Shown here piece after piece: positions 53,618 to 62,856 of a stretch of 64,000 bases of DNA (the first letter of the stretch is position 1; every line of letters starts with the position of its first letter). The notes beneath the pieces were generated by a model. It did not search any database and was not told where the DNA came from. It saw only the letters and a list, made by a program, of their open reading frames with translations. This stretch comes from G965197555 sp965197555 (GTDB taxonomy: Bacteria > Chloroflexota > Dehalococcoidia > Lucifugimonadales > UBA3495): assembly GCA_965197555.1 (NCBI GenBank), contig OZ240213.1, positions 3,782,001 to 3,846,000 of the forward strand, in the 5' to 3' direction. Both the position numbers and the translations under genes were made by a program.

Positions 53618-55450
53618 ATGAGTGAAGAGATTAACGCCGCCATTGCTTGGAAGGACTGGGATGATGCCCTTGCCTCGGCCCGCGCAGCGGGTAAGCCCGT
53701 CCTTCTGGCTTTGACCGCCACTTGGTGCCATTGGTGCCACGTGATGGACCGGACTTCCTATTCCGATCCCCGGATCATCAACCTAGTGAACTCGGCGTTC
53801 GTACCAGCGCGAGTCGACGTGGACCAGCGCCCGGACCTGTCCGCCCGTTATAACCAGGGCGGCTTTCCTTCAGTAGCAATATTGGATGCATCCGGAGGAC
53901 TGATCTCCGGTAGGATTTATACGGCTCCCGACGAAATGGTCCAATGGCTAGAGGGCAATAGGTCACCCGTGGCCCGAGCCGCACCGGTGGCGCCACCTAA
54001 AGTTAAAGAGACGGTTGCGCCGCGCACCAGATATTCACCCAGCTATTCACCCGCTGAAAACCCCAACACCGAAACCGAGCGTGTGGTAGACCGCCTCTGC
54101 GAATTGTACGATCCTCGGTTCGGCGGCTTCGGCCTAGAGCCCAAACAGCCACCCTGGGACGCCGTCAAGCTACTGATGACCCTGTACAGCCGTTCCAGGA
54201 CACGCCGCCTATTGGATATGGCTGTGCGGACGCTGGATGGAATCAAGGAGGGATTGTACGACCAATGCGGCGGAGGCTTTTTTCGCTACTCTGTGTCCCG
54301 GGACTGGAAGGTGCCCCATTACGAGAAGATGCTCCTCACCAATGCTAGCTTGGGCCAGGTGTATCTGGAAGCCCACCAGTTAACCGGAAAAGCGACATAT
54401 AAGCAGGCAGCCAGCGGTGCTCTGGACTACCTCTTGGAAAACCTGTATGACCCGGCGGCCACCTTGTTTTGTTCCAGCCAGGATGCCGACGAGGAATATT
54501 ACCGCCTACCCTGGAAGGACCGCACCGAGTCTCTGGAGCCCTCCATCGACAGAGTCTCTTATACCGGTTGGAACGCAGCGGCTGCATCGGCGTTAATCCG
54601 TGCGGCGGGCCTGCCGGGAGGCGGGGCTTATCTGAAACAGGCTGGCCGAGTGCTGGATACGATCTGGAACCAGGCCTACAACCCCAGTCAGGGGATTAGC
54701 CACACCCTGCTCGGAGCAACGGCTGCTCCGCAATTTCTGGCTGACCAAGTCCAGGTGTGCCAGGCGCTGCTGGACCTCTATCAGACCACCGGAGATCCGG
54801 AGGCGCTCCGACGGGCTACGGACCTGGAAAGGGTCACTGGAAAGCTGTTTATTTCCCCGGACGGCGCCACTTACAACTCCGCTGTTGGTGGTGTTGCTCC
54901 AATTGACGCAAACCTTCAGATGGACAGGCCGGTGGTGGAGAATTCCAATTTCGCTCAGGTGCAGGCCACGCTGTATTGGCTGACCGGCGAAGGCGAATAT
55001 CTGGAGTCCTCCCGCGCAACCATGGAGGCTTTCCAGGACACAGTCCCTGGTAGCTCCTACCTGGGTCCCCCGGGGCTTCGCCGCATGGAAGAGGACGAAG
55101 AGCGTTTGTTCCTACCAGCGGGGGCAGCTTGGGCCAAGGCCTGGGACTTGGTCAACCAAGGTCCGGTCCATATGGTGCTCGTAGGTAAGTCAGACGACCC
55201 CAGGTGGGCAAAGCTGCTGCGGACCGCCCAAAGGATACATGCTCCCCATCGGCTTATACAGCCACTCGACATTGAGCGAGACAATGACCGCATTACCTCG
55301 CTGGGCTTTCCCATCGGCCAGAATCCGGTGATGTACCTATGCACCAACGGAGTGTGTCTCGCCCCCATCGACTCCCCGGCCGAATTGAGACGCTTGACCA
55401 CTCATGGCTTCGGCCCGTGGATGACTCACCTAGACCAAATAGAGGAGTGA
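53618..55450 (+). CDS. DUF255 thioredoxin-domain protein (YyaL-like)
   Basis: A 610-residue member of the spermatogenesis-associated-20/YyaL family. The N-terminal thioredoxin fold has TATWCHWCHVMDRTSYSDP with the CHWCH signature near 34-38 and RVDVDQRPDLSARY. The long C-terminal part resembles the six-hairpin glycosidase toroid: GGFGLEPKQP, DQCGGGFFRYSVSRDWKVPHYEKML near 215-240, and SYTGWNAAAASALI. It is slightly shorter than the usual 670 residues. Function unproven; thought to act in redox or cellobiose-epimerase-like roles. It starts 21 bases after the CMD gene. Confidence 0.9.
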   Translation: MSEEINAAIAWKDWDDALASARAAGKPVLLALTATWCHWCHVMDRTSYSDPRIINLVNSAFVPARVDVDQRPDLSARYNQGGFPSVAILDASGGLISGRIYTAPDEMVQWLEGNRSPVARAAPVAPPKVKETVAPRTRYSPSYSPAENPNTETERVVDRLCELYDPRFGGFGLEPKQPPWDAVKLLMTLYSRSRTRRLLDMAVRTLDGIKEGLYDQCGGGFFRYSVSRDWKVPHYEKMLLTNASLGQVYLEAHQLTGKATYKQAASGALDYLLENLYDPAATLFCSSQDADEEYYRLPWKDRTESLEPSIDRVSYTGWNAAAASALIRAAGLPGGGAYLKQAGRVLDTIWNQAYNPSQGISHTLLGATAAPQFLADQVQVCQALLDLYQTTGDPEALRRATDLERVTGKLFISPDGATYNSAVGGVAPIDANLQMDRPVVENSNFAQVQATLYWLTGEGEYLESSRATMEAFQDTVPGSSYLGPPGLRRMEEDEERLFLPAGAAWAKAWDLVNQGPVHMVLVGKSDDPRWAKLLRTAQRIHAPHRLIQPLDIERDNDRITSLGFPIGQNPVMYLCTNGVCLAPIDSPAELRRLTTHGFGPWMTHLDQIEE

Positions 55451-55463
55451 GGAGACGACCCTA

Positions 55464-56618
55464 ATGGACGTTCAGCCTTTCAAAGTGGAAGTCTCGGAGT
55501 CAACGCTGCAAGACCTGCGCGACCGGTTGGCCCGTACCCGGTGGGCGGGTGAGATTCCCGGCTCGGACTGGGACTACGGCACCAATCTGGCCTACATCAA
55601 GGAATTGACCGAGTATTGGCGCACTGATTTTGATTGGCGGAAACAAGAGAACATGCTCAACGGTTTCTCTCATTTCCGTACCACAGTCGGCGGCCTGGGA
55701 ATCCACTTTATCCACGAACACGGACGGGGCCCCAACCCAATTCCGATCATAGTTACCCACGGGTGGCCCAGCAGCTTCTTTGAGCTGTACAAGATCATTC
55801 CCCTGCTGTCCGATCCCGGTGCCCACGGCGGAGACCCTACGGACTCCTTCCATGTGGTGGTCCCCTCCATGCCGGGTTATGGGTTCTCGGACCACACGAC
55901 GGAGCGAGGGATGGATGTGCTCAAAGTTGCTGATCTTTGGGCAGAGTTGATGACGGAGGGGCTGGGTTACTCACGGTTCGGCGCGCAGGGAGGCGATTGG
56001 GGCGCTAGCGTAACCGCCCGGCTTGGGCACGCTTATCCTCAGAACTTGATTGGCATCCATGTGACTTCCATGACCAGGCCGGGACCTTACCTGGGACCGG
56101 GAAGCAAGGAGCTTTCGGAAGCGGAGAAGGTCTTCATGGGCCAGCGGGAGCAGTGGCTCCAAGCGGAGGGAGGCTACTCCCACATTCAGGGGACCAAGCC
56201 TCAGACCCTGTCATACGGCCTCAACGATTCACCGGCGGGGCTGGCGGCCTGGATCGTCGAAAAGTACCGCACCTGGAGCGATTGCGGTGGCGATGTGGAG
56301 AGCAAGTTCACCAAGGATGAGCTGCTAAGCAACATCACCATCTACTGGGCGACCCAGACCATCAACTCATCCACCCGCCTCTATTACGAGACGCAAAATA
56401 GCCTCTGGAACATGGAGCAAGGGGAAAGAATAGTGGTTCCGTCAGCGATGGCTGCATTCCCCAAGGAGATAAGCAGCCCGCCCCGCGAGTGGGGTGAGCG
56501 CTCTTATAACGTGCAGCGGTGGACTGAAATGCCCCGGGGTGGCCACTTCGCGGCCCTGGAAGAGCCGGAATTGCTGGTGGAGGACATCCGCGCTTTCTTC
56601 CGTCCTCTGAGGGACTAG
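55464..56618 (+). CDS. epoxide hydrolase with EHN domain
   Basis: A 384-residue enzyme that opens epoxides to diols. The N-terminal EHN domain has PFKVEVSESTLQDLRDRLARTRW and DFDWRKQENMLNGFSHFRTTV; the hydrolase core has THGWPSSFFELYKIIPLL with the oxyanion hole, PSMPGYGFSD, nucleophile Asp in QGGDWGASVTARL near 175, and the His in PRGGHFAALEEPELL near 360. A lid lies between. GGAG lies before the ATG. It is 13 bases after the DUF255 gene. Confidence 0.93.
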   Translation: MDVQPFKVEVSESTLQDLRDRLARTRWAGEIPGSDWDYGTNLAYIKELTEYWRTDFDWRKQENMLNGFSHFRTTVGGLGIHFIHEHGRGPNPIPIIVTHGWPSSFFELYKIIPLLSDPGAHGGDPTDSFHVVVPSMPGYGFSDHTTERGMDVLKVADLWAELMTEGLGYSRFGAQGGDWGASVTARLGHAYPQNLIGIHVTSMTRPGPYLGPGSKELSEAEKVFMGQREQWLQAEGGYSHIQGTKPQTLSYGLNDSPAGLAAWIVEKYRTWSDCGGDVESKFTKDELLSNITIYWATQTINSSTRLYYETQNSLWNMEQGERIVVPSAMAAFPKEISSPPREWGERSYNVQRWTEMPRGGHFAALEEPELLVEDIRAFFRPLRD

Positions 56619-56626
56619 GCGCCCAT

Positions 56627-56680
56627 CACTCCCACCTTTAACCGCTCGGTTCAGTTCGCGCCGAGGCCTTTCGCCCATCG
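56627..56680. repeat. dispersed repeat, copy B
   Basis: Matches 7562-7614 (AACCGCTCGGTT core) and lies just after the epoxide hydrolase stop, in the convergent gap before the dienelactone hydrolase. Confidence 0.4.
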
Positions 56681-56789
56681 AGGAACAAGAGCCAAATCAT
56701 TTCCTCCTTGGTCGGGATCCGGCTGGGCCGGACGAGCGGGAATGAAGTTGGTGACGGGGGCACCAGGGGCACAGGCTCCGAGGGCACCC

Positions 56790-57530
56790 TCAGGATTTGA
56801 GGTGTTCTTCGTAGAACAACAACACCCTATGCCACATGTCCTGGGCCGACGGCGCATGATAGCTGGACCGATAGTCGGCGAAGAAAGCGTGGCCAGCATC
56901 GGAATAAGTGCGGAAGTCGTAGGTCTTACCGTGCCTGTCCAATTCCGCTTTGAGGCGGGCCGCATGTTCGGGAGACGGGTTCGGGTCCTCGTCCCCAAAG
57001 GTGGCGAAGAGGGGACATGACAACGTGGACACCATGTCTATCGGCGAAACCGGTCGCGTTTCTGTGTGCTCATCTTGGATTATGAAGCCGCCCGCCGAGT
57101 CGACAGCAGCGTCAACGTTCGCGCTCTGGCACGCGGTCATCAGCGTGTAACGTCCTCCGGAGCAGAACCCAATAATTCCGACTTTTCCGTTGCACTGGGG
57201 TTGGCTTTTCAAGTAAACAGCGGCGGCGTCCAGGTCTCCCACCGCCCGAGAGTCCGGAGAAGCGAACATCTTCTGAATCACGTCTTCCATGTTGTCGGGA
57301 TCGGGGGCTCCTTCTCTGGTGTAGAGGTCGGGCGCTATGGCGATGTAACCATTGGCAGCGAAACGCCTGGCCACATCCCTGATGTGCTCCACTAATCCGA
57401 AGGCTTCGCAGGTAACGATGACGCCTGGATAATTTCCGGAGGCGTTGGGCTGGCTCAGGTAGGCGGCAACTGAGGTACCTCCGTGGCCCGGGTATTGCAT
57501 CATTCCCGATTGAAGGTCTGATGAAGTCAT
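56790..57530 (-). CDS. dienelactone hydrolase family protein
   Basis: A 246-residue alpha/beta hydrolase. It has PGVIVTCEAFGLVEHIRDVARRFAANGYIAIAPDLY, the Cys nucleophile in GIIGFCSGGRYTL near 120, the Asp in FATFGDEDPNPSPE near 175 and the His in SDAGHAFFADY near 210. Members hydrolyse enol lactones in chloroaromatic or hydroxyquinol breakdown, though many act on other esters. It converges on the epoxide hydrolase and is divergent from the MFS gene at 57712. Confidence 0.92.
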   Translation of the reverse strand: MTSSDLQSGMMQYPGHGGTSVAAYLSQPNASGNYPGVIVTCEAFGLVEHIRDVARRFAANGYIAIAPDLYTREGAPDPDNMEDVIQKMFASPDSRAVGDLDAAAVYLKSQPQCNGKVGIIGFCSGGRYTLMTACQSANVDAAVDSAGGFIIQDEHTETRPVSPIDMVSTLSCPLFATFGDEDPNPSPEHAARLKAELDRHGKTYDFRTYSDAGHAFFADYRSSYHAPSAQDMWHRVLLFYEEHLKS

Positions 57531-57711
57531 CCACTCACCTCCGGCATTCTATGATTCTCTGGTCGGCTACGCAGGGGTATGATAGCACACGGGGATTCTG
57601 GGGCTGTCGGCCTCACCCTTCTCCCTCAATTTGTGGAAGGGCAGGGCGGTAAATGACCAAGACTCACAGTTGGCTGATGGAACCAGAGGGAAACAACCAG
57701 GCGTCTAGGCC

Positions 57712-58992
57712 ATGAGATTCACCGGCCTCCTGATTCTGGCCAGCACCCCTGCTGGCATCCGTCGGCTACGAGAGCTGTTCCAAGAGACCTACGCCGGGTT
57801 GATACTTGTAATCAGTATGTTAGTCAACCTGGCCACGGGCTTCGCCCAGTCGACCCATAGCCTGACTATCCCCTCGATGCAGACCGATCTGGGAATCTCC
57901 TACACCCAGGCGGGCATCCTGGTCACTGTCTCTGGAGCGCTGCGGATGGGCAGCTCCCTGGCATCGGGAACCCTGGCGCCCCGGTATGGAAGCCGGATAA
58001 TTATCGGCATCTGCACTATCGGCGCCGGGGCGTCAATGCTGCTTTTGGCCCAATCGGCCAATTTTCTTGTCGCGATGGTAGCAATGCTGCTCATCGGGAT
58101 AACCACCGGCGCCGCTCTTACCCCAATGATGGGACTGCACGCACCGTGGTTTGCTATCCGGGACAGGGGCCTAGTGGCGGGGCTAGCAGCGGCTGGGGGC
58201 AGCATCGCTTTTGTGGCGGCCGGAATAGTTGCGCCCTGGTTTATTGACCAAAACCCAATCGATGGCTGGCGCCACACTTGGCGGCTATTCGGCGTAATCG
58301 TCATCCTGGTTGGCATCTTGGCGCTGTTGTTCCTGCGAGATCGGCCCAAGGCATCAGAGGGGCAGGGGACGCAGCGACGGGGACCATCCTCGACCAGGGC
58401 CGTTTGGCCCTTGGCCGCCTTCCGACACCCCATGGTATGGCTCCTGTCCTATCTGGCATTCTGCTCCGGAGTGTCCCACGGCATATTCAGCACCTTCTTT
58501 GGTGCTTATCTAGTGAATGTCAACGAGATAAGCCTGGACATCGCGGGGAGGCTGCTGATCTTGATAGGCGTGCTTAGTGTGTTTAGCGGGGTCTTGTGGG
58601 GCCATGTTTCAGACCGAGTGGGCCGGGGCCGGGCGTTCGTATTGACCTACATCGTACAGGTTGCTGGTTTCGCTCTGTTCTGGATCACCCCAGTGTTGGT
58701 GGCTTTCGTGGTATCCGCCGCGCTTCTGGGGCTGACTCTTCGGGCAGCCTACACGATTTGTGTGGCTTCATCCGGAGACTACGTTGAAGCCAGGTTCGCC
58801 GCCGCTGCCTTCGCCATGATGTCTGTTGGCGCGGGCCTGGGAAGCACCATATCACCAGTGATCGCGGGAGCTATCGCCGACACCGTTGGAATGAGGTGGG
58901 CCTTTGCGCTGGCCATGTTCGCGTCAGCAATGGGTGTCGCTGGAGGCCTGTTCCTAACCCGGCCCATATCGCCAGCGACGGAGGTGCCCTAA
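57712..58992 (+). CDS. MFS transporter
   Basis: A 426-residue major facilitator with 12 predicted helices. Helix 1 is AGLILVISMLVNLATGFAQSTHSLTIPSMQTDLGISYTQAG-like; the helix 2-3 loop reads LASGTLAPRYGSRIIIG. Cytoplasmic half-loop near residue 205-225 (LRDRPKASEGQGTQRRG), then six more helices, with LWGHVSDRVGRGRAF repeating the motif-A-like loop. Similar to organic-acid or nitrate/oxalate-type MFS; the substrate is unknown. It may serve the adjacent dienelactone hydrolase. The ATG follows only a weak binding site. Confidence 0.85.
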   Translation: MRFTGLLILASTPAGIRRLRELFQETYAGLILVISMLVNLATGFAQSTHSLTIPSMQTDLGISYTQAGILVTVSGALRMGSSLASGTLAPRYGSRIIIGICTIGAGASMLLLAQSANFLVAMVAMLLIGITTGAALTPMMGLHAPWFAIRDRGLVAGLAAAGGSIAFVAAGIVAPWFIDQNPIDGWRHTWRLFGVIVILVGILALLFLRDRPKASEGQGTQRRGPSSTRAVWPLAAFRHPMVWLLSYLAFCSGVSHGIFSTFFGAYLVNVNEISLDIAGRLLILIGVLSVFSGVLWGHVSDRVGRGRAFVLTYIVQVAGFALFWITPVLVAFVVSAALLGLTLRAAYTICVASSGDYVEARFAAAAFAMMSVGAGLGSTISPVIAGAIADTVGMRWAFALAMFASAMGVAGGLFLTRPISPATEVP

Positions 58993-59127
58993 TATCCATT
59001 CAACCCTGGACCGAGAGACTACCCAGCGCATGCAGAGTGAGAAGGTGTCAAACAAATGTGCGGCAGCCTGGCCAGGTTAAGAATCCCACCACACCAGCTC
59101 AGGCACCAAGGCCTTGGAGCCTCTTAG

Positions 59128-60556
59128 TACTACAGTTGCAGAACAATAATGGGTAGAATTGAGGCATTCCAGCGGTGGTGAGGTGAGGCGGTGGTTGCGG
59201 GTGAGGATGAAGTGGCGGAAGTGGGTCGGTGGGCTGAGGGTATCGACCGGGTACACGAGTGCATTGCGGGAAGGTTCCGGCGTCCCGAACCACGTCGACG
59301 ATCGCTGGACTATCTGAAAGGGCTGCTCAGTCCGGTGGAGCGCAAGAACGGCTGGCAACTGGCGGAGCAGGCCGGGGACGCCACACCCTATGGGGTGCAG
59401 CATCTGCTGTCAAGTTACATCTGGGACGCGGACCTGGTTCGCGATGATCTCAGGGACTACGTGGTGGAGCACTTGGGCGACGCCAACGGGGTGTTGGTGG
59501 TGGATGAAACCGGGTTTCTCAAGAAGGGGAACAAGTCCGCAGGGGTGCAGCGTCAGTACAGCGGCACGGCGGGACGGATCGAGAACTGCCAGATTGGGGT
59601 ATTGTTGACCTACGCTACTGCCAAGGGGAGGACCCTGCTGGACCGGGAGCTTTACCTGCCCCAGGTGTGGGTCGATGACCAGGAACGTAGGGAGGAGGCT
59701 GGTGTGCCAGAGAAAGTGGCGTTCCGTACCAAGCCGCAACTGGCCCGGCGGATGCTGGAACGGGCGGTGGAGTCGGGAGTCCCCTTCGGCTGGGCCACTG
59801 GGGACGAGGTCTACGGCAATGACCGCAACTTGCGGCTGTGGCTGGAGCGGCGAGACATTCCCCACGTGCTGGCCATCAAGAGCAATGAGAAGTTGTGGGC
59901 TTGGACGGACAAGGGTCCGCGCCAGGTGCGGGCGGACCGGCTGGCGCCTGGGGTGGAGGAACCCGGCTGGGTGCGGCGCAGCGCGGGCGACGGCGCCAAG
60001 GGACCCCGGGTATACGATTGGGCGCGGGTGGAGATCCGGCCCCTGAAGGAGCCGGGCAAGGGGTACTGGCTGCTGGTCCGGCGCAGCGTGGCCAAGCCCG
60101 AGGAACTGGCCTACTACGTGTGCTACGGCCCGGCGGGAACAACCCTGAAGGAACTGGTGCGGGTGGCCGGAACCCGGTGGGCCATTGAGGAATGCTTTGA
60201 GGAGGCCAAGGGACAGGTGGGACTGGACCAATACGAGGTGCGCCGGTGGGACGGCTGGTACCGGCACATCACCCTGGCGATGCTGGCCCACGCCTACCTG
60301 GCGGTGGTACGGCACCAGGCATCGTCGCAGGGCCGTTTGGGAGAAAAGGGGGCTGCCCCAGTTTGGACGAAAGGCTGATACCGCTGACGGTGCCCGAGGT
60401 TCGGCGGTTACTCTACCGGCTGATATGGAGACACCACCCTACGGACGAATCAGTGCTGCGGTGGTCCCGGTGGAGACGGCGGCACCAGGCAACGGCCCGG
60501 CGCTGCCATTACCGACGCCGCCTGAAACTCCTCACCACATTTCTGCAACTGTAGTA
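59128..60556 (+). mobile_element. IS701-family insertion sequence
   Basis: Inverted repeats TACTACAGTTGCAGAA at 59128-59143 and its exact complement at 60541-60556. TTAG flanks both sides (59124-59127 and 60557-60560), a 4-base duplication of the YTAR type known for IS701. It landed at the very end of the IS5-type transposon, using its first G as part of the target. Confidence 0.92.
59191..60554 (+). CDS. IS701 transposase, frameshifted near the C-terminus
   Basis: From GTG 59191 the frame runs 395 residues to 60378: LVVDETGFLKKGNKSAGVQRQYSG has the first Asp, FGWATGDEVYGNDRNLRLWL the second, and RWAIEECFEEAKGQVGLDQYEVR the Glu. The family C-terminus (LIPLTVPEVRRLLYRLIW...) continues in the +1-shifted frame to 60554. 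The switch is at AAAAGGGGG (60344-60352), either one extra G that truncates the protein, or a slippage site. All three catalytic residues precede it. Confidence 0.85.
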
Positions 60557-60616
60557 TTAGAGCCTGTTTACATTCAGGGTTACTCTTCCCTTCGAAGGTC
60601 GAGTCCGCTGCTCCTG

Positions 60617-61438
60617 CTAAAAACATCCGTTCGCAGCAAGGGCACGTGCCGCCCTAATCGGCAATTGTTCTTTAATCTCATCGTATTGGGCGAATATATC
60701 CATCATATCCTCGTTTGTGAACATTTCCTGTCGGACATATTCGGCTTGAGGATCCTGATTTGACGCGTATATGTGTACCGCCTTAAACACCAGTATCGTT
60801 GCCACGTGGTAATTACGTAGCTCCTCCGGAGGATCCACACTCTCGTAATTCAATCGTCGCTGCTCAGCTATCTCAGTCGCCTCTCCCCACGTCTTGATCT
60901 CGTTTCCTCGGGGCAGACTATCTCTTTCTGAAACGCACCATTCCCCATAATCCATTAGCGCAGCTCTGGGGATTGATGAAATGGCGGTAGGAACCGGGAT
61001 AAGCGTCGGTAGAAGGGGTTGATGCCGGACGCAACTCCTAAACACCAGCCATGAATCTATCTTCCACCCACTCAACCAGCAGGTCGCAACAACGCTGTCC
61101 CATTTGTCGATATCCAAGACTGCGCTGTCATCCTTGAACTGGAACTCAATGTGGCTCCAGCCAAAGCTACCCATGTTCTTCCGGACCTTGCCGCTCTCTA
61201 TCTTATCAACGGAGTTCATCCTGAGGTGGAGCCAGCGCCCCTTCCATGTCTCATTCGCTCTGGCCTCGTTATTCTCGTAGTCATACCAGATATCCGTGAC
61301 GTCGGTTGGCTGCTGGCCGGGCACGGGAGTCGGCGGTGGTGTCCCTCCACAGGCGCTGAAGAATAGGGCCAAGACTAACAATAGTGTCAGTGACCTGATG
61401 GCGCCTCCTTGCGGTGTAGGTTGGGCTACTCGCCACAA
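60617..61438 (-). CDS. lipoprotein with tRNA_anti-like OB fold (transposon passenger)
   Basis: About 273 residues. Signal segment SLTLLLVLALFFSAC with lipobox FSAC (Cys about 30), short Pro/Thr linker, then DIWYDYENNEARANETWKGRWLHL through FKDSAVL and VVATCWLSGWKIDSWLVFRSC near 45-125. The YENNEARANETYKGK-like pattern with a paired Cys matches the tRNA_anti-like OB-fold family of exported proteins. The last 120 residues are helical and acidic (PEELRNYHVATILVFKAVHIYAS). It lies between the transposon ends and does not look like a transposition gene, so it is a passenger. Function unknown. Confidence 0.75.
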   Translation of the reverse strand: MWRVAQPTPQGGAIRSLTLLLVLALFFSACGGTPPPTPVPGQQPTDVTDIWYDYENNEARANETWKGRWLHLRMNSVDKIESGKVRKNMGSFGWSHIEFQFKDDSAVLDIDKWDSVVATCWLSGWKIDSWLVFRSCVRHQPLLPTLIPVPTAISSIPRAALMDYGEWCVSERDSLPRGNEIKTWGEATEIAEQRRLNYESVDPPEELRNYHVATILVFKAVHIYASNQDPQAEYVRQEMFTNEDMMDIFAQYDEIKEQLPIRAARALAANGCF

Positions 61439-61641
61439 GTCGCCTATCCTGCATGGTCCTCAAGGAGGCACGAAGCCAACCTTTTCCATACGGATAAACA
61501 ATGACTTGTGGCGAGCCACCGCAAAGACTAGCCACGATGTACGAGGCTGTCAAGTCGCAACCTTCTCATCGGTGAACTGATTCGATATACTCGCCCTGAA
61601 ACCCAACCGCGCAGTATCTGTGGCCGGCGAAGGAGGTAATC

Positions 61642-61863
61642 ATGGGGAGTCTGGGGGATTTATTTCCGGATATAGAGTCAACTCTAACAACTGATGGAGG
61701 CGCAAAGTGCCCTCGAGAAGTTGTTCGTCGACGTTGGCAGATTCTTCAAACTGAGTACGAACGGCTCTTTCCAAATGGTCTACCAACAATGTCAGACGCT
61801 GAGTATCAAGAGATCCTAACGTGGTGGCCAGGTCCACGAAGACTGCAGCAAGAGCACGAATAA
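61642..61863 (+). CDS. small uncharacterised protein (transposon passenger)
   Basis: Seventy-three residues (MGSLGDLFPDIESTLTTDGG...), with AAGGAGGT seven bases before the ATG. Acidic then basic, no membrane segment, Trp pairs in WWPGP near the end. A 128-residue frame on the other strand (61640-62026) overlaps it, but that frame runs through a strong hairpin and lacks a binding site, so I prefer this strand. Unrecognised. Confidence 0.5.
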   Translation: MGSLGDLFPDIESTLTTDGGAKCPREVVRRRWQILQTEYERLFPNGLPTMSDAEYQEILTWWPGPRRLQQEHE

Positions 61864-61910
61864 AAAGTACCTCTGGGTTAGTAACTCTGGACCACGGGTC
61901 AAAAACCACA

Positions 61911-61941
61911 GGGCCTCCGCCAGCGAATCCGGCGGAGGCCC
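61911..61941. terminator. hairpin inside the transposon
   Basis: GGGCCTCCGCC and GGCGGAGGCCC form an 11-bp perfect stem with a 9-base loop, 48 bases after the small gene. Confidence 0.65.
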
Positions 61942-62009
61942 GTTGACAAAGTTCAACCAAGGCTAGTACGATCAGGAAGTTTCGATGCTTTCCTGGATAC
62001 CCCGCCGAG

Positions 62010-62031
62010 GCCCGGTGTATCAGCACCGGGC
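62010..62031. terminator. hairpin between passenger region and transposase
   Basis: GCCCGGTG and CACCGGGC form an 8-bp stem. It lies 23 bases past the stop of the transposase and may end its transcript. Confidence 0.5.
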
Positions 62032-62053
62032 TTCGCTGTTTATAGGATTTCCG

Positions 62054-62856
62054 CTATTTTACCACAGCCCCACTTCTCCTCACTGCCTTCGTATCCAGGA
62101 ACCAACCGGCCAGGTTGATGAAGGCCCTGTAGCGGTCCCCCAGCTTACAGTAACGGGTAGCGATCCCCCGGAACTGCTTGAGGTCGGCAAACAAATTCTC
62201 CACCAGGTGCCGGGTCCGGTAACTTTCTCTATCAAAGGGCAGAGCCTCCTTCCTATTGGCCTTTGGTGGAATAGTCGCTATAATGCCCTTCGCGGCGAGG
62301 GTCCAACGAATAGCGTTCGAGTCGTAAGCTTTGTCCGCTATGACCTCGCTGGTTGTAACGCCGTCGAGAAGAGTTGACAGCTCGGCGTTCTCGGCGGCGT
62401 TTCCTGGTCGTATGGTGAACCTCACAAGGCGGCCAGCCCGATCCACCAACGCCATGATCTTCGTAGTCAGCCCACCACGACTTCTCCCAATGGCTTGATG
62501 CTGCTTGGATTCGTCTGGTGGGCGTCCTCTTTTGGGGCGCCTGCGGCGTGTTGATGTACCTTGACGAAAGACCCGTCCACCTGAACGGTTCTCAGGTCGA
62601 GTCTGCCGTGAGTAGTTTGGAAGATGCGGTCGAAGACGCCGGCTATTTCCCAGCGGCGGAATCGTTGGTAGACTGTAATCCACTTACCGAACTGGAATGG
62701 AAGATCCCGCCAGGGAGCACCGGTCCGCATAATCCAGAGAATGCCTTCGAGCGTGGCCCGATTATCGAAACCGGTGCGTCCGGGGTCCGTGACCTTGCCG
62801 GGAAGCACCGGTTCAATGAGGTTCCATTGACGGTCTGTAAGCCTTTTTCTAACCAT
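62054..62856 (-). CDS. IS5-family (IS427-like) transposase, two frames
   Basis: Frame one from ATG 62856 (AAAGGAGGCG upstream): RLTDRQWNLIEPVLPGK, GILWIMRTGAPWRDLPFQFGKW and the first Asp in VQVDGSFVKVHQHAAGAPK, then a stop at 62467. Frame two takes over near 62530-62545 and runs to 62054: KRGRPPDESKQHQAIGRSRGGLTTKI, VIADKAYDSNAIR with the second Asp, and TRHLVENLFADLKQFRGIATRY with the Glu. The switch at CCCCAAAAG is like the programmed frameshift of this group. Full length about 267 residues. Confidence 0.88.

Noticed and set aside
61640..62026. 128-residue minus-strand frame inside the IS5-type transposon
   Set aside because: It crosses an 11-bp hairpin and has no binding site; the plus-strand gene there is better supported.
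62036..62056. Nearer left end of the IS5-type element
   Set aside because: Only CTGTTTA matches; the 18-base exact end at 60560 and the repaired methyltransferase frame argue for the longer unit.
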